NCBI GenBank assembly: GCA_964579415.1
Contig: CAZOGW010000013.1
Coordinates: 1 to 41,255 of the forward strand
From: CAZOGW01 sp964579415
Lineage (GTDB): Bacteria > Actinomycetota > Acidimicrobiia > Spongiisociales > UBA5794
Direction of reading: 5' to 3'
DNA length: 41,255 bases
Shown piece after piece: positions 15,488-23,150 of this stretch (within the stretch, counting starts at the first letter, position 1; every line of letters starts with the position of its first letter). The notes beneath the pieces were generated by a model. It was not told where the DNA came from. It saw nothing but the letters and a program-made list of their open reading frames with translations, and ran no database searches. Made by a program: the position numbers and the translations under genes.

Positions 15488-17058
15488 GTCATGTCCTCCC
15501 CGGGGCCCTGGATCGGTGGCAGGGTGATGGTGAAGATGGTGCCCTCTCCGGGGATCGACACCACGCCGATGGTCCCTCCGTGACCCTCGGCGATCGCCTT
15601 GGTGATGGCCAGCCCCAGGCCGGCGCCCGAAGTCCGGCGGACACGCTCGCCGCGGGAGAAGCGGTCGAAGAGCCGTTGCTGATCCTCGGCGGGGATGCCC
15701 GGTCCCTCGTCGCGGACCCAGAGCTGCACGGTCCCGTTGTCTTCGCTACCCCCGATGTGGACCGGGATACCTTGAGGCGTGTGCTCCAGTGCGTTGCGGG
15801 TGAGGTTCGTCATCGCCTGCATGAGGCGTTGCTGGTCGGCGTCGAACACGGCCTCGTCGGCGCGCTCGACGTCCCAGACACGGTCAGAAAGGGTATTGGA
15901 GCGGGTGGCCACATCGTTGACAAGTTCTGCAAGGTCGACCGGATGGGGCTGGATGAAGCCTGGTTGCTCGGCCTTGGCCAGTGAGAGGAGATCGTCGACG
16001 ATGCGTGCCATCCGGTCGAGTTCGGCGGTTACCAGCGCCACGGTCGCTTCGCGATCGGCGCCGTCCTCGCCCATCAGCTCCAGGTTGCCGCGGATCACCG
16101 TTATCGGTGTGCGCAACTCGTGGCCGGCGTCGTCGACGAACTGCCGCTGGGAGGCGAACGCCTCCTCGAGCCGGTCCAGCATCGAGTTGAAGGTGCGGCC
16201 CAGCTCGGCGATCTCGTCGTTGCCTTGCACCGGGATCCGCCCCGACAGGTCGCTGTCGGTGATGGTGCGCGCCGTCTCGGTGAGGTCCCGCAGGGGTCGC
16301 AGCACGCCTCCGGCGGCGATCCAGGCGAACACCGATGCCAGCAGGAAGATGGAGCCGTAGATGAGGGCGCCGAGTCGGATCACGTCGTTGACCGGGCCGC
16401 GGCGTTCGTCCATGAACACGCCCACCACGAAGACGCCTACGACCTGCCGGTTCTCGCCGGCGATCAGGGGTACGGCGAGGAAGCGGAGCGGCCCGGACGT
16501 GGTCGGTACCTCGGCCCGCACCGGGCTCGCCAGGGAGGCCCACATCTCGACGATGGGGGTGCCCAGGACGCGCCGCCCTCCGGTGTCGGCGGCGTGGAAC
16601 GCCCCTTCGACGAACGTGATCACCGCCTCGCCTTCGACGGCCACGTTGCGTTCCAGGAACACGTCGAAGACCCTGGTGGCGTTGGGGCCGAACGGCTCGC
16701 CGGTGGCGGGGTCGTTGCCGTCGGCGAGCTGGCGCAGTTCGGCGGCCTCCTGGTCGAGGTCCTCGTTGATGTTGGTGGACACCTGCGACAGGAGGACCGT
16801 GCGCTGGATCAGCAGCGCAGCCGCCAGCGCGATGCCGAGCAGGACCACGTACCAGCCGAGTATGCGGGCCCGGGTGGAGGCGGCGCGGCGCCGCTCCCTG
16901 ATGCGCTCGAGGATGCCGTCGCCGGCGGTCCGGGGCGTCTCCACACCCGACGGTGGTCCGGCGTCGCCCGCCTCGGCCGGGGGCATCTCCACCGTCGTCA
17001 CCGCCTCCTGCTCCGGCGTCACCAGGATGTCCGGTCCCGCCGGGTGTGACGGGGTCAT
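15484..17058 (-). CDS. membrane sensor histidine kinase
   Basis: A 524-residue kinase paired with the downstream regulator. It has a cytoplasmic N-terminal tail of about 60 residues that is long for the family. The rest is TM1 at about 66-85, an extracellular sensor at about 90-225, TM2 at about 229-252, HAMP, and a dimerisation domain with His313 (DDAGHELRTP). The ATP-binding domain has the N box at Asn422 (NLTRNALEHT), DEGPGIP, LFDRF and GAGLGLAI. The sensor shows no recognisable ligand-binding family. ATG at 17058 overlaps the stop of the upstream phosphotransferase gene (ATGA). Confidence 0.93.
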   Translation of the reverse strand: MTPSHPAGPDILVTPEQEAVTTVEMPPAEAGDAGPPSGVETPRTAGDGILERIRERRRAASTRARILGWYVVLLGIALAAALLIQRTVLLSQVSTNINEDLDQEAAELRQLADGNDPATGEPFGPNATRVFDVFLERNVAVEGEAVITFVEGAFHAADTGGRRVLGTPIVEMWASLASPVRAEVPTTSGPLRFLAVPLIAGENRQVVGVFVVGVFMDERRGPVNDVIRLGALIYGSIFLLASVFAWIAAGGVLRPLRDLTETARTITDSDLSGRIPVQGNDEIAELGRTFNSMLDRLEEAFASQRQFVDDAGHELRTPITVIRGNLELMGEDGADREATVALVTAELDRMARIVDDLLSLAKAEQPGFIQPHPVDLAELVNDVATRSNTLSDRVWDVERADEAVFDADQQRLMQAMTNLTRNALEHTPQGIPVHIGGSEDNGTVQLWVRDEGPGIPAEDQQRLFDRFSRGERVRRTSGAGLGLAITKAIAEGHGGTIGVVSIPGEGTIFTITLPPIQGPGEDMT

Positions 17059-18284
17059 CGCACACCAGCCGTGCTCAGCGTCTCGGCGCTGGCCAGCCAC
17101 TGCTCGGCCAGGGCGACGCGGCTCATCATCGCATCGGGCCAGTTGCTGCGCTGGGTACGGAACGGGCCCGGAGCCAGCGTCAAGATCACGGCCGCGGTGC
17201 GGCGGCGCAGGTCGAGCGGGTCGAGATGTGCGTCCCACAGTCGCAGCAGGTCGAGGGCGTGCCGGCGGACGCGGTCGGGGCGGCGGGACATGGTCTGCCA
17301 CAAGGAGAGGTGCCCGATCATGGTGGCCGCGTCGTCGGCTGGTCGGCCCAGTCCGAAGGTGTCGACGTCGATGAGTCCCGAGTAGCCGCCGTCCTCGACG
17401 AGGAGCTGCGCTTCGTACAGGTCGCCGTGCACCGGCACCGACGGTGGGGCCGTCTCCGGGCCGATGCCCTCCACCAGCCGGTCGATCCTGGTCGCCTGCC
17501 ACGGGAGCAGGGCTTTCATCTGCCGGGTGAGATCGGGGAGCCGCTCGACGGGGGAGAGACTCTCGGTGCCGTCGTCGATCTCGGGGAGGCGGTCGAGCAG
17601 GGCCATCAGGGACTCGGCGGGCGGGACGGCGGCGGTGTCGTCCTCGAGGACGTCGCGCAGGGTGAGCCCCGGCATCGCCTGCAGGGCGACCAGGCCCAGC
17701 TCGGAGGAGTAGCCGAGGCTCATCGGCACCGGCAGATCGGCGGGCAGGCTGCGGTGGGATGCGTGGAGACGTTCGGCCCGGCCGGCCCGTACAACCTTGA
17801 GGAAGACGGAGGTGTGGGCGCCGGTGACCTGGACCACCGCACGCGAACCGGGCCGGTAGGCCCGCATCGTGGTGGTCACCTCTTCATCGGCGGCTCCGAG
17901 GTCGACGAGAAGCCTTCGGGTCGTCCCCGGGTCGAGTGCCCGCGGTAGGCCGGGGAGGCGGGGGTCGTGGGGCACCCGCCACACCCCGACGCGGACGTCG
18001 CCGTTCTCCACGATGGCGGCGCCCTCGGGGATCCTCCGTCCCGCGGTCGCCACCAGGTTGTGGTTCCCGTCGAGGGGACCGCCGCGGATGGTGGCGGCGT
18101 ACTGGACGGTGACCCGGGAGCCCGGCCACCAGGTGACGTTGGTGGCCACCGCCTTCGTCAGCCGGGAGCCGGTGTCGCCGACCACGGCACTGAGCGGCTC
18201 GGGCACCCCGTCGCCGAGGAGCACGCCCAGGGCGGGGATCGCCTCGTCGACGAGTCTCCCGGTCAGCGGATGGTTGACGCTCAT
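17055..18284 (-). CDS. APH-fold phosphotransferase
   Basis: A 409-residue protein with an aminoglycoside-phosphotransferase/choline-kinase-like fold. Motifs are the catalytic-loop VHGDLYEAQLLV (HGDxxxxQ; many members have N or H at the last position) and the metal-binding GLIDVDTFGLGRPADD. The N-terminal half has FLKVVRAGRAERL, a plausible ATP-lysine strand. The substrate could be a sugar, amino alcohol or drug; nothing here decides. GAGGAAG precedes the ATG at 18284. It is the first gene of a three-gene, overlap-coupled operon with the sensor kinase and response regulator, so it may act in the same signalling process. Confidence 0.78.
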   Translation of the reverse strand: MSVNHPLTGRLVDEAIPALGVLLGDGVPEPLSAVVGDTGSRLTKAVATNVTWWPGSRVTVQYAATIRGGPLDGNHNLVATAGRRIPEGAAIVENGDVRVGVWRVPHDPRLPGLPRALDPGTTRRLLVDLGAADEEVTTTMRAYRPGSRAVVQVTGAHTSVFLKVVRAGRAERLHASHRSLPADLPVPMSLGYSSELGLVALQAMPGLTLRDVLEDDTAAVPPAESLMALLDRLPEIDDGTESLSPVERLPDLTRQMKALLPWQATRIDRLVEGIGPETAPPSVPVHGDLYEAQLLVEDGGYSGLIDVDTFGLGRPADDAATMIGHLSLWQTMSRRPDRVRRHALDLLRLWDAHLDPLDLRRRTAAVILTLAPGPFRTQRSNWPDAMMSRVALAEQWLASAETLSTAGVR

Positions 18285-18303
18285 AGTGGCTTCCTCACAA
18301 TAG

Positions 18304-18349
18304 GAGACACCCACGGGGAGGCGGGGGGAGCCGGCCCCGTGGGTGTCTC
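18304..18349 (-). terminator. 15-bp perfect hairpin between secreted protein and APH gene
   Basis: Arms 18304-18318 and 18335-18349 are exact complements (GAGACACCCACGGGG type) with a 16-base loop. It lies 53 bases past the stop of the upstream same-strand gene and 20 bases before the APH start, with no T run. It may be a terminator or attenuator controlling read-through into the APH-kinase-regulator operon. Confidence 0.65.
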
Positions 18350-18402
18350 GTCGAGCTCGCCGGTGGCATCAGGGGGTATCAGCGACCCGGCGAGCGCAAC
18401 AG

Positions 18403-18930
18403 TCAGCCGAAGCTGTCGGCCGATCCCGAGTCGGCGCTGCCCGAGTCCGGGGAGTCAGGCGAGGCGGGCGACCTCGGGCTGTCCGGGCTGTCCGGGCTGG
18501 GGGTGGCCGGCGACGGCGGGCTGTCCGGGCTCGGGCTGTCCGGGCTGGGGCTCGCCGGCGATGCGGGGCTGGCCGGGCTTGGGCTCGCCGGCGACGGCGG
18601 GCTGTCCGGGCTCGGGCTGTCCGGGCTGGGAGTGGGGCTGTCGAACGGGGAGTCGAGGTCCCGCCCACCGGCCCGCGTCGTTGTCGTCGGCGGCTGCACC
18701 TGGAGCGGTGATGCCAGGTCCTCGAACATCAGGGCCTGGGTGGTGGGCGGCACGCTGGTGGACGTCACCCGGTCGAGGGTGGCAGGGTCCTGCAGGTCGA
18801 TGGAGTTGACGTCGCCGGCCCCTCCGGGAACTGCCAGTGCCAACCCGCTGATACCCAGTGCCGCCGAGACGGCCATCGTTCCGACGACCTTCCAGTTCCT
18901 CGGTTGCTTGAACTGGTCCTTGAGCTGCAT
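18403..18930 (-). CDS. secreted Ser/Pro/Asp-repeat protein
   Basis: A 175-residue protein with an N-terminal signal or anchor (NWKVVGTMAVSAALGISGLALAV), about 50 residues of ordinary sequence (VNSIDLQDPATLDRV...), then about 85 residues of low-complexity repeats built on SPDSP and SPASP units. The acidic, Pro-rich tail should be extended and could bind cations or span the cell wall. The underlying DNA is an imperfect tandem repeat, so copy number may vary between strains. GAGGAG precedes the ATG at 18930. It lies upstream of, and in the same direction as, the APH-kinase-regulator operon. No family recognised. Confidence 0.72.
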   Translation of the reverse strand: MQLKDQFKQPRNWKVVGTMAVSAALGISGLALAVPGGAGDVNSIDLQDPATLDRVTSTSVPPTTQALMFEDLASPLQVQPPTTTTRAGGRDLDSPFDSPTPSPDSPSPDSPPSPASPSPASPASPASPSPDSPSPDSPPSPATPSPDSPDSPRSPASPDSPDSGSADSGSADSFG

Positions 18931-19071
18931 GGTGGTCTCCTCTACGAAATATCCGCCTGTTGTATGAAGGCATCCTGGACCGGGCCCGTGAGCCGAATGT
19001 GAGGCGGAAGTGAGACAGCTCTCATGTTGGCGAGGTGTTCCAGGCCTCCGAGATTGTCCCGAGATGGGGGG

Positions 19072-19106
19072 TACTTGGTACTTGGTACTTGGTACTTGGT
19101 ATCTGG
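19072..19106. repeat. heptamer array E (TACTTGG units)
   Basis: Four perfect TACTTGG units and one TATCTGG unit in tandem. A further copy, TACTTGG followed by TACCTAT, occurs at 19171-19184 just before soxR and runs into the candidate SoxR operator. The array sits in the divergent spacer between the repeat-protein gene and soxR. Confidence 0.95.
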
Positions 19107-19179
19107 CGACCAGTTCCAGATCCTCTGCTGCACGGCCGGAGGTCTGCGTTGGGTCCCGGCGCCCACCTAGTACTTGGTA

Positions 19180-19197
19180 CCTATACTTAACTTGAAG
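19180..19197. promoter_or_regulatory. putative SoxR operator (sox box) with -10 box
   Basis: CCTATACTTAACTTGAAG matches 14 of 18 positions of the E. coli sox box as I recall it (CCTCAAGTTAACTTGAGG), with the right half nearly exact. It contains TATACT (19182-19187), a good -10 box. The site is 28 bases upstream of the soxR coding start, so SoxR would bind its own promoter. Confidence 0.6.
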
Positions 19198-19225
19198 TTC
19201 TTGATCAGAGTCTGGAGGTACCCCC

Positions 19226-19666
19226 ATCGAACTGCTCACCATCGGGGATGTGGCGCGGAGGGCGGGGGTGGCCACCTCGGCGCTGCGGTTCTACGAGTCG
19301 AGGGGGCTGATCGAGTCGGAGCGGACGGACGGCAACCAGCGCCGCTATGGGCGCGGCGTTCTGCGCCGGGTGGCGGTGATCCGGGCGGCGCAGCGGGTCG
19401 GCCTCAGCCTGGAGGAGATCTCCGCAGCCCTGGACGCCCTCCCCGAGGGCCGTACCCCGGGAGCCCATGACTGGGCCGAGATGTCGGCGGCGTGGCGGGA
19501 CGTCCTCAGCGAGCGCATCGCGTCGCTGGAGCGCCTCCGCGACGAGCTCGACCAGTGCATCGGCTGCGGCTGCCTCTCGCTCAACTCGTGCGGCCTGTTC
19601 AATCAGGCCGACCGGATGGCGGCTCGGGGCCCCGGCGCCCGCTTCCTGCTCGGCGACCCGAGGTGA
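19226..19666 (+). CDS. soxR: redox-sensing MerR-family regulator SoxR
   Basis: A MerR-type activator that senses redox-cycling compounds or nitric oxide through a 2Fe-2S cluster. The winged helix (TIGDVARRAGVATSALRFYESRGLI) and dimer helix are followed by the cluster motif CIGCGCLSLNSC, at Cys111, 114, 116 and 122 by this start, with spacing identical to E. coli SoxR. The start is a problem. The HTH needs the residues IELLTIGD, but no ATG, GTG or TTG precedes them in frame. GGAGG at 19214-19218 points to ATC at 19226 as start, giving 146 residues. The first usual start, GTG at 19250, would remove part of the first DNA-binding helix. No classical soxS is present. Confidence 0.88.
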   Translation: MELLTIGDVARRAGVATSALRFYESRGLIESERTDGNQRRYGRGVLRRVAVIRAAQRVGLSLEEISAALDALPEGRTPGAHDWAEMSAAWRDVLSERIASLERLRDELDQCIGCGCLSLNSCGLFNQADRMAARGPGARFLLGDPR

Positions 19667-19695
19667 TGACTGCCCGCTCCGGGTGACGAGGGGTA

Positions 19696-19701
19696 TACCC
19701 T
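19696..19701 (+). promoter_or_regulatory. -10 box of NYN gene
   Basis: TACCCT (within TATACCCT) lies 7 bases before the ATG at 19709, consistent with a leaderless transcript. Confidence 0.5.
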
Positions 19702-19708
19702 GGCGAAC

Positions 19709-20773
19709 ATGGAAGAAGAACGCATCGCCCTGTTCATGGACTATGAGAACCTCGCCATCGGCGCACGGGAGAACCTGGGCGGCATGACGTTCGACTACAA
19801 ACCCATCGGCGACGCCCTCGCCGAGCTGGGGCGGGTGGTGGCGCGGCGGGCGTACGCCGACTGGTCGTATTTCGACGAGGATCGTCGCATGCTCACCCGC
19901 AGCCACGTCGAGCTGATAGAGATACCGCAGCGCATGGGCGCCTCGCGCAAGAACGCCGCCGACATCAAGCTCTGCGTCGACGCCCTCGAGATGGCCTTCG
20001 AGCGTGACTACATCACCACGTTCGTCATCTGCACCGGCGACAGCGACTTCACCCCGCTGGTCCACAAGCTGCGTGAGCTCAACAAGAGGGTGATCGGGGT
20101 GGGCATCAAAGATTCCACGTCGGCCCTGCTGCCGCCCGCATGTGACCTGTTCCTCTTCTACGACACGCTGGAGGGAGTCGACGTCCCCGAGACGACCCCG
20201 TCGCGGCGCCGCCGCAAGGCGCCCACCTTCACCGAGCCCGAGCGAGATACCGAACCCGAGGCCGAGCCCGTGGTCGACACGGCGTCGGGTGTCGACGACG
20301 TGGCGGTGCTCATTGCCCAGACCGTCGCCGGCATCCAGCAGACCTCCACCGGGGAGGTCCTGGCCTCGTCGGTGAAGAGGGCGCTGCTGCGTAAGGATCC
20401 CACGTTCAGCGAGGCGGGCTACGGCTTCCGCGCCTTCGGCGAGCTGCTGCGCCACCTCGCCGACCAGGGAGTCATCGAGCTCACCGACGGCCCGGCCAAG
20501 GGGGATCCCGAGGTGTCGCTACCCCGGCGCACCGGTGGCGAGGACGCCGCCTTCTCCCTCCTGCACCAGGTGGTCAAGGACCTGCAGCAGCGGGGAGGGC
20601 CGCCGCCGCTGAGCGGGCTCAAGGACAACCTGCGCAAGATCCAGCCCGACTTCAGTGAGAAGAAGTACGGCTACCGGGGGTTCCTCCAGTTCTGCAAGGC
20701 GGCCGAGACCCGGGGTCTCATCTCGCTCACCTATGACAACGACGCCGAGGACTACTTCGTCGCCGCGGTGTGA
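19709..20773 (+). CDS. NYN-domain RNase-like protein with two OST-HTH (LOTUS) domains
   Basis: The 354-residue product has three parts. Residues 1 to about 155 are an NYN domain (PIN-like nuclease fold, formerly DUF88), with Asp11 in LFMDYENL, KNAADIKLCVD and CTGDSDFTPL. A charged, Pro/Glu-rich linker follows. Then come two OST-HTH/LOTUS winged-helix domains with parallel motifs: KDPTFSEAGYGFRAFGELLR and QPDFSEKKYGYRGFLQFCK. The closing DYFVAAV is the usual end of such a domain. LOTUS domains bind RNA, so this is probably an RNA-processing or RNA-targeting nuclease; its target is unknown. The 3' end overlaps the convergent MFS gene by 22 bases. Confidence 0.9.
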   Translation: MEEERIALFMDYENLAIGARENLGGMTFDYKPIGDALAELGRVVARRAYADWSYFDEDRRMLTRSHVELIEIPQRMGASRKNAADIKLCVDALEMAFERDYITTFVICTGDSDFTPLVHKLRELNKRVIGVGIKDSTSALLPPACDLFLFYDTLEGVDVPETTPSRRRRKAPTFTEPERDTEPEAEPVVDTASGVDDVAVLIAQTVAGIQQTSTGEVLASSVKRALLRKDPTFSEAGYGFRAFGELLRHLADQGVIELTDGPAKGDPEVSLPRRTGGEDAAFSLLHQVVKDLQQRGGPPPLSGLKDNLRKIQPDFSEKKYGYRGFLQFCKAAETRGLISLTYDNDAEDYFVAAV

Positions 20774-21927
20774 GGCTCGGCAGCCGAGCGGCGCACCATC
20801 TCCGTCGCCGCCACCAGGGCGGCGGCCGCGAACGCCAGGACCGGCCCGACGACTTCCAGACCGATCCGGTCCACCAGCAGCCCGATCAGGAGTGGCAGCG
20901 CCGCGGCGCCGACGGTGGCGGCGCCGAGTTGGAAGCCCACCATCGACGCCGTTCCGGTCGCCCCCACCCGCTGTGGGGTGAGCAGAGTCTGCAGTGGGAA
21001 GATCGGCCCCAGCGCCAGGCCGAGTACAACCATCGCCCCCACCGCGATCCAGGTCGTTGCCGCCAGCCACAGGGCAGCGCAGGACGCCAGCACCATGACC
21101 GGCGCCCAACGCACCACCCGGTCGGCGTCGATGTGATGTCCGCGCAGTCCCAGCCACAGTCGTGCCGCGGTGAACCCTCCGAAGAGGGCTGCCACCGCGC
21201 CGCCGGCGATGTTCTCCGGCACCCCCCGGCTCTCGGTGAGCAGGGTGAAGGTCCACTGCCCGGCGGCGACCTCGACACCGGTCGTGAGCCCGAACACAGT
21301 CAGAGTCCATCCGATGATCGGCGAGAAGCTGACCGCGGGCGCCCGCCTGCCTGTCCGGTTCCCGGGGTGGCGCTCCGAAGTCCTCCACGAGGCGGCGGTG
21401 AAGGTGAGGAGCACCGCCGCCACGGCCTGCAGGGCGGCGATGATGGCGAAGCCCCACCGCCACGACGCGCCGCTGTCGAGGAGCACCGTGATGACCAGGG
21501 GGCCCAGCGTGCTGCCTGCACCGAAACCGGTGTGGAGCATCCCCATCGCCCTCGGTCCGTGAGCCAGCGCCACGTGAGTGTTGAGAGAGCTGTCGATGAC
21601 GCCGCCGGCGAGGCCGAGCGTGAAGGCCGACACGAGGAGCACGGCGGGGTGGGTGGCGACCACGTAGCCGCCGAGTGCCACCACCGCCGTCCACGAGGCT
21701 GCGGCGAGTGCGGGCCCGGCCCCGAACCGGTCACCGATGAGGCCGTTTGCCATCGACGTCAGGAAGTAGCCCGACGTACCGACTGCCACCACGAGGCCCA
21801 GCGACCCGAGCGACATCCCCAACTCGGCGGCGACGCTCGGCCAGGCGACACCGAACGCAGTGTGCGGCAGGGCCAGCGCCACGAAGGCGACGAGCGCGAC
21901 CAGCAAGAGGCGGCGGGGCCTGCTCAT
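20752..21927 (-). CDS. major facilitator superfamily transporter
   Basis: A 391-residue protein with about 12 transmembrane segments. After TM2 the loop motif GLIGDRFGAGPA is present, and GVIDSSLNTHVALAHGPRAMGMLHTGFGAGSTLGP is the region seen in sugar/fucose-permease-like and YbjJ-like MFS proteins. Transport may be of sugars or of drugs; the substrate is not predictable. ATG at 21927 has TACGCT 8 bases upstream. Its 3' end overlaps the NYN gene on the other strand. Confidence 0.87.
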   Translation of the reverse strand: MSRPRRLLLVALVAFVALALPHTAFGVAWPSVAAELGMSLGSLGLVVAVGTSGYFLTSMANGLIGDRFGAGPALAAASWTAVVALGGYVVATHPAVLLVSAFTLGLAGGVIDSSLNTHVALAHGPRAMGMLHTGFGAGSTLGPLVITVLLDSGASWRWGFAIIAALQAVAAVLLTFTAASWRTSERHPGNRTGRRAPAVSFSPIIGWTLTVFGLTTGVEVAAGQWTFTLLTESRGVPENIAGGAVAALFGGFTAARLWLGLRGHHIDADRVVRWAPVMVLASCAALWLAATTWIAVGAMVVLGLALGPIFPLQTLLTPQRVGATGTASMVGFQLGAATVGAAALPLLIGLLVDRIGLEVVGPVLAFAAAALVAATEMVRRSAAEPHTAATK

Positions 21928-21935
21928 GGCAAGGG

Positions 21936-21941
21936 AGCGTA
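21936..21941 (-). promoter_or_regulatory. -10 box of MFS gene
   Basis: TACGCT on the minus strand lies 8 bases before the ATG at 21927. Confidence 0.45.
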
Positions 21942-21952
21942 CTGCGGCGGAG

Positions 21953-21987
21953 TATTGCGTATGACGTATTACGTATTACGTAATTAG
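21953..21987. repeat. heptamer array F (TATTACG units)
   Basis: Five in-phase units: TATTGCG, TATGACG, TATTACG, TATTACG and the degenerate TAATTAG. The array ends two bases before the transaldolase stop codon (21990-21992). Confidence 0.9.
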
Positions 21988-21989
21988 CG

Positions 21990-23084
21990 TCACCGCAGGG
22001 TCTCCAGCTTCCGGGACAGGGTCTGGTAGAGGTCGGACATGGAGTCGGCGAATGCCTGGACGCCCTCGGTCTGCAGGTCGGCGGTGATCTCGTCGAAGTC
22101 GATCCCCAGGTCCGCCAGGGCGGCCACCTCGGCTGCGGCGTCGTCGACGCTCTCGGTGATGGTCACCGCAACCGTACCGTGCGCCAGGGTGGCCTCGATG
22201 GTGGACGGCGGCATCGTGTTCACCGTGCTCGGCCCGATGAGACCGTCGACGTAGATCGTGTCGGGGTAGGCCGGGTTCTTGGTCGAGGTGCTGGCCCACA
22301 GCACCCGCTGGACCTTGCCGCCGCGGTCGGCCTGGATGCCGAACTCGGGGCCTTCGAAGAGCTGCTGGTAGCGCCGGTACGCCAGCTTGGAGTTGGCTAT
22401 GGCGATGCGTCCCCGCAATTCCAGTGCCTCCGGCGTTCCCACCTTCTCCAGCGCGGCGTCCACCTTGGTGTCGACCCGGCTGACGAAGAACGACGCCACC
22501 GAGTTGACCTGTGCGGGCACGTCGCAGGCGGCCAGGCCGCGCAGGTAGGCCTGGGCCACGTTCTCGTAGTCCTGGAGGGAGAACATCAGGGTCACGTTGA
22601 TGTTGATGCCCTCGGAGATGAGCCTCTCCACCGCAGGAACGCCCTCGGCGGTGGCGGGGATCTTGACCATCAGGTTGGGCCGGTCGACCTTGGCCCACAG
22701 GCGCCGGGCGTCGGCCACGGTGCCCTCGGTATCGTGGGCCAGCGACGGGGCGACCTCGAGGCTGACGAACCCATCGGCGCCCCCCGACTCGTCGTAAACC
22801 CGGCGCAGCACGTCGGCGGCGCCGCGGATGTCGGCCACCGCAAGCTCGTCGAAGGCTTCCTCGGAGGTGGCGTCGGGATGTGCCCTGAGGACGGCGCGAA
22901 GCTGATCGTCGTACGCCTCCGAGCCGGCCAGCGCCTTCTGGAAGATCGTCGGGTTGCTGGTGACACCGCGAATCCCCATGTCGACCAGTCGCGACAGCTC
23001 GCCGCCGTCGCCGAGCATGTCACGGCTGATGTGGTCCAGCCAGACGGACTGACCGATCTCGTTGAGCTGTCGCAGCTTCGTCAT
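21990..23084 (-). CDS. tal: transaldolase
   Basis: The 364-residue enzyme moves a three-carbon unit between sugar phosphates in the non-oxidative pentose phosphate pathway. It matches the longer actinobacterial/cyanobacterial type: SVWLDHISRDML near the start, GVTSNPTIFQKA, the FVSLEVAPSLAHDT strand, and Schiff-base Lys141 in NLMVKIPATAEG. Later segments are INVTLMFSLQDYENV, VASFFVSRVDTKVD and WASTSTKNPAYPD. AAAGGAA precedes the ATG at 23084 by 8 bases. A TAGGTT box about 30 bases upstream could be its -10. No transketolase is adjacent, unlike in many actinobacteria. Confidence 0.96.
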   Translation of the reverse strand: MTKLRQLNEIGQSVWLDHISRDMLGDGGELSRLVDMGIRGVTSNPTIFQKALAGSEAYDDQLRAVLRAHPDATSEEAFDELAVADIRGAADVLRRVYDESGGADGFVSLEVAPSLAHDTEGTVADARRLWAKVDRPNLMVKIPATAEGVPAVERLISEGININVTLMFSLQDYENVAQAYLRGLAACDVPAQVNSVASFFVSRVDTKVDAALEKVGTPEALELRGRIAIANSKLAYRRYQQLFEGPEFGIQADRGGKVQRVLWASTSTKNPAYPDTIYVDGLIGPSTVNTMPPSTIEATLAHGTVAVTITESVDDAAAEVAALADLGIDFDEITADLQTEGVQAFADSMSDLYQTLSRKLETLR

Positions 23085-23150
23085 CGGCGGGGATTCCTTT
23101 CGGAGTGCAAGGTCAAACCTACCAGCGGTACGTCGAGTCGAAGCCGCCGG

